Positions 31,083 through 34,492 of a stretch of 34,492 nucleotides of DNA are shown here, one piece after another. The translations under genes and the position numbers were made by a program. Numbering within the stretch: position 1 is the first letter of the stretch; each line of letters starts with the position of its first letter. The DNA comes from Gammaproteobacteria bacterium (GTDB lineage Bacteria > Pseudomonadota > Gammaproteobacteria > Pseudomonadales > Azotimanducaceae), in the NCBI GenBank assembly GCA_028820495.1, contig JAPPIX010000309.1, positions 1 to 34,492 on the forward strand, in the 5' to 3' direction. The notes beneath the pieces are model-generated. The model saw only the letters and a program-made list of their open reading frames with translations. It did no database searches and had not been told where the DNA came from.

Positions 31083-32201
31083 TTAAAGAGGAAGCGCCCC
31101 CGAAAGCACCATGTAGATGTAACCCTTGGCCTGCTCCAGCCGATCTCCGGATACGACCAGCTTGATGTGGTGGATGCCGCTTAACATGATGAAGCGTCCG
31201 GTCTTGGCGAACAGCGTTGTCGGTTTCGAAGTCCAATCGCCAAGTGCCTGGATTTTCTCCGCAACCACCCATTCCTCCCCACGCAGGGCATCCAGCAGGG
31301 GCTGCCAATCAGTCAGGCCGTCGATCCAACTGCGGGGGTCGTCGGCATAACGTTGCTTGACGATTGGCGTCAGTCCGAGCGTCGGGCCAAGGCCCTCCGC
31401 CCCCACGTCAAGATTCAAGCCGGTTCTCTCAACTCCGGTGCGCTCGTTGAGGCGCGTCAGCGCGGCCTCGACCACCGAAAGGTCACCCGGCCAATGCAAG
31501 CGTGCCAGAAAGGCACGAACTTCCCCTGGCGTTTCGAAACCCATGACCGCCAAGCGAATGGAGCGTTCACGGGACGGGAATACGCCGAACGAATCCATGC
31601 GCGTGTCGTCAGGCTGCGCTAAGTAAACCCGCTGGACGTTCCGCCGTTCGTTGGCCAGCGCTTCCCAGCCGACACAGGCAACGAGGGCGTCAACCACGGC
31701 GCCGACATCCTGGTCAAGGCCGGCGCCGCCGAACAACGTTCGTTCGTTGGGGCGCAGAAACAATCCCGGCATCGAGCCGTCACCGTCCTGCGACGAACCG
31801 ATGTCATACTCCAGCATCAGCTTGCGCCCCACCACCTCGCGCAGCGCTGAGTTCCCGGCTTCCATTTCCGCGAACAGCCGCGTGATGGCTCTCGCCGTCT
31901 CATCCCCCTCCCCGCGGTGCGCCCGCTCCTCGAAGAAATCGCCCGACCGGTTGCCGCTGGCCAGCGAGGCGCCGAAATCCGCCCTTGGCCGGCGATCATG
32001 CAGCGGCAGCTCAAAGCCAAATGGCTGGGCACCCATGGTGATCGGGAGTTCCCTTGCGCAATCGAGCACGCGCTCCCATTCCCGCTCGCCGATCAGAGCC
32101 GACGAAATTCCACCCCTGAGGTGGCCGAGCAATTCGGCTAAGTCGGCACCTTCCTTGGCAAGGCGATCCTGGGTAACCGCGATGGCCTCAAAAATGTCCA
32201 T
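31083..32201 (-). CDS. Unrecognised RiPP-locus protein, partner of the YcaO enzyme
   Basis: 372 residues, with GAGGAG ahead of the ATG, starting 9 bp after the YcaO stop, so the two are surely co-transcribed. I do not recognise a family with confidence. It has no signal peptide or membrane helix, and few Cys. Visible features are an N-terminal helical part (TQDRLAKEGADLAELLGHLRGG), a middle part with GSMPGLFLRPNERTLFGGAGLDQD, a region with RLHWPGDLSVVEAALTRLNERTGVERTGLNLDVG, and a basic/hydrophobic end (SGIHHIKLVVSGDRLEQAKGYIYMVLSG). The pairing suggests a role in azole maturation, for example in place of the dehydrogenase or as a core-binding factor. That is inference only. Confidence 0.75.
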   Translation of the reverse strand: MDIFEAIAVTQDRLAKEGADLAELLGHLRGGISSALIGEREWERVLDCARELPITMGAQPFGFELPLHDRRPRADFGASLASGNRSGDFFEERAHRGEGDETARAITRLFAEMEAGNSALREVVGRKLMLEYDIGSSQDGDGSMPGLFLRPNERTLFGGAGLDQDVGAVVDALVACVGWEALANERRNVQRVYLAQPDDTRMDSFGVFPSRERSIRLAVMGFETPGEVRAFLARLHWPGDLSVVEAALTRLNERTGVERTGLNLDVGAEGLGPTLGLTPIVKQRYADDPRSWIDGLTDWQPLLDALRGEEWVVAEKIQALGDWTSKPTTLFAKTGRFIMLSGIHHIKLVVSGDRLEQAKGYIYMVLSGALPL

Positions 32202-32210
32202 ATGAGCTCC

Positions 32211-34490
32211 TCAGGCGATGACCGGCGCGGCGTTCAACTCGGATTCGGCCAGCGGCCGCGTTCGGTAGCCCATATTGACAGGAACGTCATACATGCGCCC
32301 GGATGCGAATCGCTCCCAAAAGTGACGCAGGCCGGGCACGATGACGCGCACAACCGGCATGCCGACATCCGGCCTGGTCTGGTCCAGCACCAGGAATTCC
32401 ATGCCCTTGGCTTCAACCAGCGCCCGGCAACGCTCCACGTCGTCACGCGTGTCCGTGGACTCAACCACCGGATAGTCCGAGCCCTGCCTGAGCGGCACAT
32501 CCGGTGCCGGCGCCAGCCAGGAGCAATCGCCGAGCCGGGCCGTCTTCCACCATTCAAGCGCCAGCGGATCGTCGATCATGGGCCGGCCGTCGCCCGCTCC
32601 TGGACGCGGCAGCCAAGTCAGGCACTGGTTCAACTCGCAAATCGCGCGCAGGGCCGCGATGCGCGCATCGGCATGGGCACCAGCGCCGTAGATGATGTCC
32701 TCGGTTTTCGCGTTCGGCCTGCGCGAGAGCGCGACGAACGTGGGAATGCCGATATCGGCCGTGACATCAAGCATCCACAGTTCGCGCTCGTAGCGGCTGT
32801 AGCGTTCCGTCGCCAAGGCTAGGAACTCGTCGTCGAAGCTGGCCAGATCGACCGCCGGCACGCTGAGTTCGTTGTACCACCAGATGGCGAAGGCATCACG
32901 CTCCACCAGTTCATGGAAACCTTGCAGGATGGCCTCCTCCAAGGTGTTCCCCGCCGCGCAGCCGTTGGAATCGGCAATTAGGTCGGCGGCGCCGCGCTGT
33001 TCCGCCGACATGCCGTAGAGCGCCGAAGTCGGCAGATACCGATGTCGCTGCTGGGTCAGCGACCACACGGGCGACCAGTCGATCCGGGTGTCGGGCTGCA
33101 GGCGCGGCGGAACGATGTTGTAGGGATGGCCCTTGGCGTTGATGCGGCCGGCGTTGTCGAGCTGATGGTCGCTGAACAGTTGCACCGCGTTGGGATGGAT
33201 CGCTTGGTCGTCCGGGGCAAAGTCAAGCAGCCGCTTGCGCTCGCGGATTTCGTCTCCATGCAGGGCGCCCGAATAGCGCTCCAAGGCCTCGCATAGCGCA
33301 CTGGCCTCCGACTGCGCCCCGGTGCTGCCCTTGCCCGCGCTCTTGCTGCGCAGGCTGCGCCGCAGCGAACTCAAGCTCCGGCTTCTCATGCCGAGATTGC
33401 TGCCCGCCCAATGGACGTGCAACCAGGAATCGGACTCATCGGTAGTGCGCTTGAGCCAGCTCACGACGCCGCTGACCGGGCTCACCAAGTGGCGATACTT
33501 CGCCAACGTGGCCTCTGGGGCCACCATCCGAACGCCGCCGCTGCCGTAGTGGGTTTTCGGGCTCGACTGCAGATGCACCGGAGCCGGCGGCCGATCCGCT
33601 CGGTGCAGCGCTTGGTCGCCGCAGGCCACGCATTGCGGCCGGCGCATCACGGCATGACGTGAACTTGCAAAGTCGCCGACATGCATGGCGATCGCATGGT
33701 CGTGGATCGGGGCTGCGTCTTCCAGCACCAGCCATTTAAGGATCTCCGCCGCGACCAGGCCATACAGCGCATCAAGCACCGATGGCTCGGTAGCGAACGC
33801 CTTGAAGGCGGCGTCCTCGCCCGCAATGTCGCGCAGGAAACCATGCACCTCCTGGTGGTTGCGCATGCGGCTGGTCAAGCAGGTCCAGCAAGGTCCCACT
33901 TGGTCTCCCCGAAAGACGGGTCCAAACAGCGGCTCAATGCCACGGGGCCGCACCAGCATCCAAGGGGCGCCGGCTTCGAGCTGGCGCCGATTCACCTCCT
34001 CAAGGCGGTCCTCGAGGTAACTCCCGCAGACGATCACGGTGAGCTCGGGGGCGGCGTTCTCGACCCGGGCACCCGAAGCTTCCAAGCGTCGAATCAACCG
34101 GCCATCGTCACCGGCAACCGCGACTCTCGAATTGGCCAGCCGTTGTTCGGCCCAACAGGGCGATGCGCCGAGGGAGGACCAGTAAGCGGCCCGGTTTCGC
34201 TCCATCCCGTGCTCGCCGGATACGACATAGCCCTTCTCCGAGAGCGCCGCGATGGCAGTTCGCACCTCCGCAGCGGCAAGGCGGCCCTCAAGGAGGGCGA
34301 CGATCTCCTCTTGATCCCGACTGCCGTCCAGCAATGGCAGCAAATCGCAGTGCAGCCTGCCGTGCAGAAGGGTATTGAAGGTTTCCGAAACCAACAGCAT
34401 CTGATTGGCGCCGATGGCATGGGCTTGCAGGTGGGGGGCAAGCGCTGGGCGGGCGATGCGCCCAACATCGGCGGGGGTCGTTCGCCGCAT
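32211..34490 (-). CDS. Fused TOMM leader-binding/E1-like and YcaO cyclodehydratase
   Basis: 759 residues from an ATG at 34490, two bases from the window edge, so a start further upstream cannot be excluded. Residues 1 to about 95 look like a leader-recognition winged helix (LLPLLDGSRDQEEIVALLEGRL, then RTAIAALSEKGYVVSG). About 115-300 is the E1-like part with zinc pairs CWTC (201-204) and CVAC (287-290). From about 310 it is YcaO: SAGKGSTGAQSEASALCEALERYSG (384-408) and SNGCAAGNTLEEAILQGFHELVERDA (508-533) carry the ATP/Mg-binding Glu and Arg residues. YcaO uses ATP to cyclise Cys (or Ser/Thr) to azolines. The C-terminus ends APVIA without the PxPxP tail common in such enzymes. It acts with the 372-residue protein downstream and most likely on the CCCW precursor. 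Confidence 0.92.
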   Translation of the reverse strand: MRRTTPADVGRIARPALAPHLQAHAIGANQMLLVSETFNTLLHGRLHCDLLPLLDGSRDQEEIVALLEGRLAAAEVRTAIAALSEKGYVVSGEHGMERNRAAYWSSLGASPCWAEQRLANSRVAVAGDDGRLIRRLEASGARVENAAPELTVIVCGSYLEDRLEEVNRRQLEAGAPWMLVRPRGIEPLFGPVFRGDQVGPCWTCLTSRMRNHQEVHGFLRDIAGEDAAFKAFATEPSVLDALYGLVAAEILKWLVLEDAAPIHDHAIAMHVGDFASSRHAVMRRPQCVACGDQALHRADRPPAPVHLQSSPKTHYGSGGVRMVAPEATLAKYRHLVSPVSGVVSWLKRTTDESDSWLHVHWAGSNLGMRSRSLSSLRRSLRSKSAGKGSTGAQSEASALCEALERYSGALHGDEIRERKRLLDFAPDDQAIHPNAVQLFSDHQLDNAGRINAKGHPYNIVPPRLQPDTRIDWSPVWSLTQQRHRYLPTSALYGMSAEQRGAADLIADSNGCAAGNTLEEAILQGFHELVERDAFAIWWYNELSVPAVDLASFDDEFLALATERYSRYERELWMLDVTADIGIPTFVALSRRPNAKTEDIIYGAGAHADARIAALRAICELNQCLTWLPRPGAGDGRPMIDDPLALEWWKTARLGDCSWLAPAPDVPLRQGSDYPVVESTDTRDDVERCRALVEAKGMEFLVLDQTRPDVGMPVVRVIVPGLRHFWERFASGRMYDVPVNMGYRTRPLAESELNAAPVIA

Positions 34491-34492
34491 TA

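Noticed and set aside
1-34492. CRISPR arrays, tRNA or rRNA genes
   Set aside because: I saw no regularly spaced direct repeats, tRNA cloverleaf with CCA-type ends or rRNA-like conserved blocks by eye; a covariance search was not possible.

Overview
The window reads as high-GC DNA from a Gram-negative, probably gammaproteobacterial, genome. It carries a YacG gyrase inhibitor, RND/HlyD/TolC parts, lipoprotein and outer-membrane proteins and a FixL/FixJ pair. Three toxin-antitoxin pairs, several gene relics and a proteusin-like RiPP locus with a flavin halogenase suggest a symbiont or marine-type accessory genome. That habitat is an inference from memory of sponge-microbiome gene clusters, not something the sequence proves.

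Layout. 1-3796 (minus strand): a serine hydrolase of the EstB/class C beta-lactamase fold (3' end off the window), a glutathione transferase, yacG, an enoyl-CoA hydratase and a metallo-beta-lactamase hydrolase. The transferase and the hydratase share a duplicated upstream element of about 85 bp. 3975-8417: a hicBA pair, a large SEC-C/TPR-like protein, a frameshifted nuclease relic, a Phd/VapC-type pair and a shortened second copy of hicB.

8414-17581 is the first unusual system. An RND pump and a protein with all the signature regions of sterol C-24 methyltransferase run rightward. A lipoprotein TolC-type channel, a HlyD-type adaptor and a GPP34(GOLPH3)-cytochrome P450 fusion run leftward and meet them head to head. 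The two operons are separated by a palindromic insertion of about 131 bp flanked by a 10-bp direct repeat. Together they look like a lipid (possibly sterol) modification and export system.

17725-26844: a DUF1971 protein, a secreted repeat protein, a lipoprotein Ntn acylase (penicillin/AHL acylase family), a VapBC pair, a heme-PAS FixL-like kinase with its FixJ partner, a lytic transglycosylase preceded by a FixJ-box match, a nuclease relic and a small coiled-coil membrane protein.

26977-34490 is the second unusual system, a RiPP locus. An 83-residue precursor has an NHLP/Nif11-like leader and ends in Leu-Cys-Cys-Cys-Trp. Leftward beside it runs an operon of a LolA-like protein, an outer-membrane barrel and a tryptophan-halogenase-like flavoprotein. 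On the other side are a fused leader-binding/E1-like-YcaO cyclodehydratase and an unrecognised 372-residue partner. The simplest reading is azole formation on the Cys run plus halogenation of the terminal Trp. No dehydrogenase, leader peptidase or dedicated exporter is visible; these may lie beyond position 34492.
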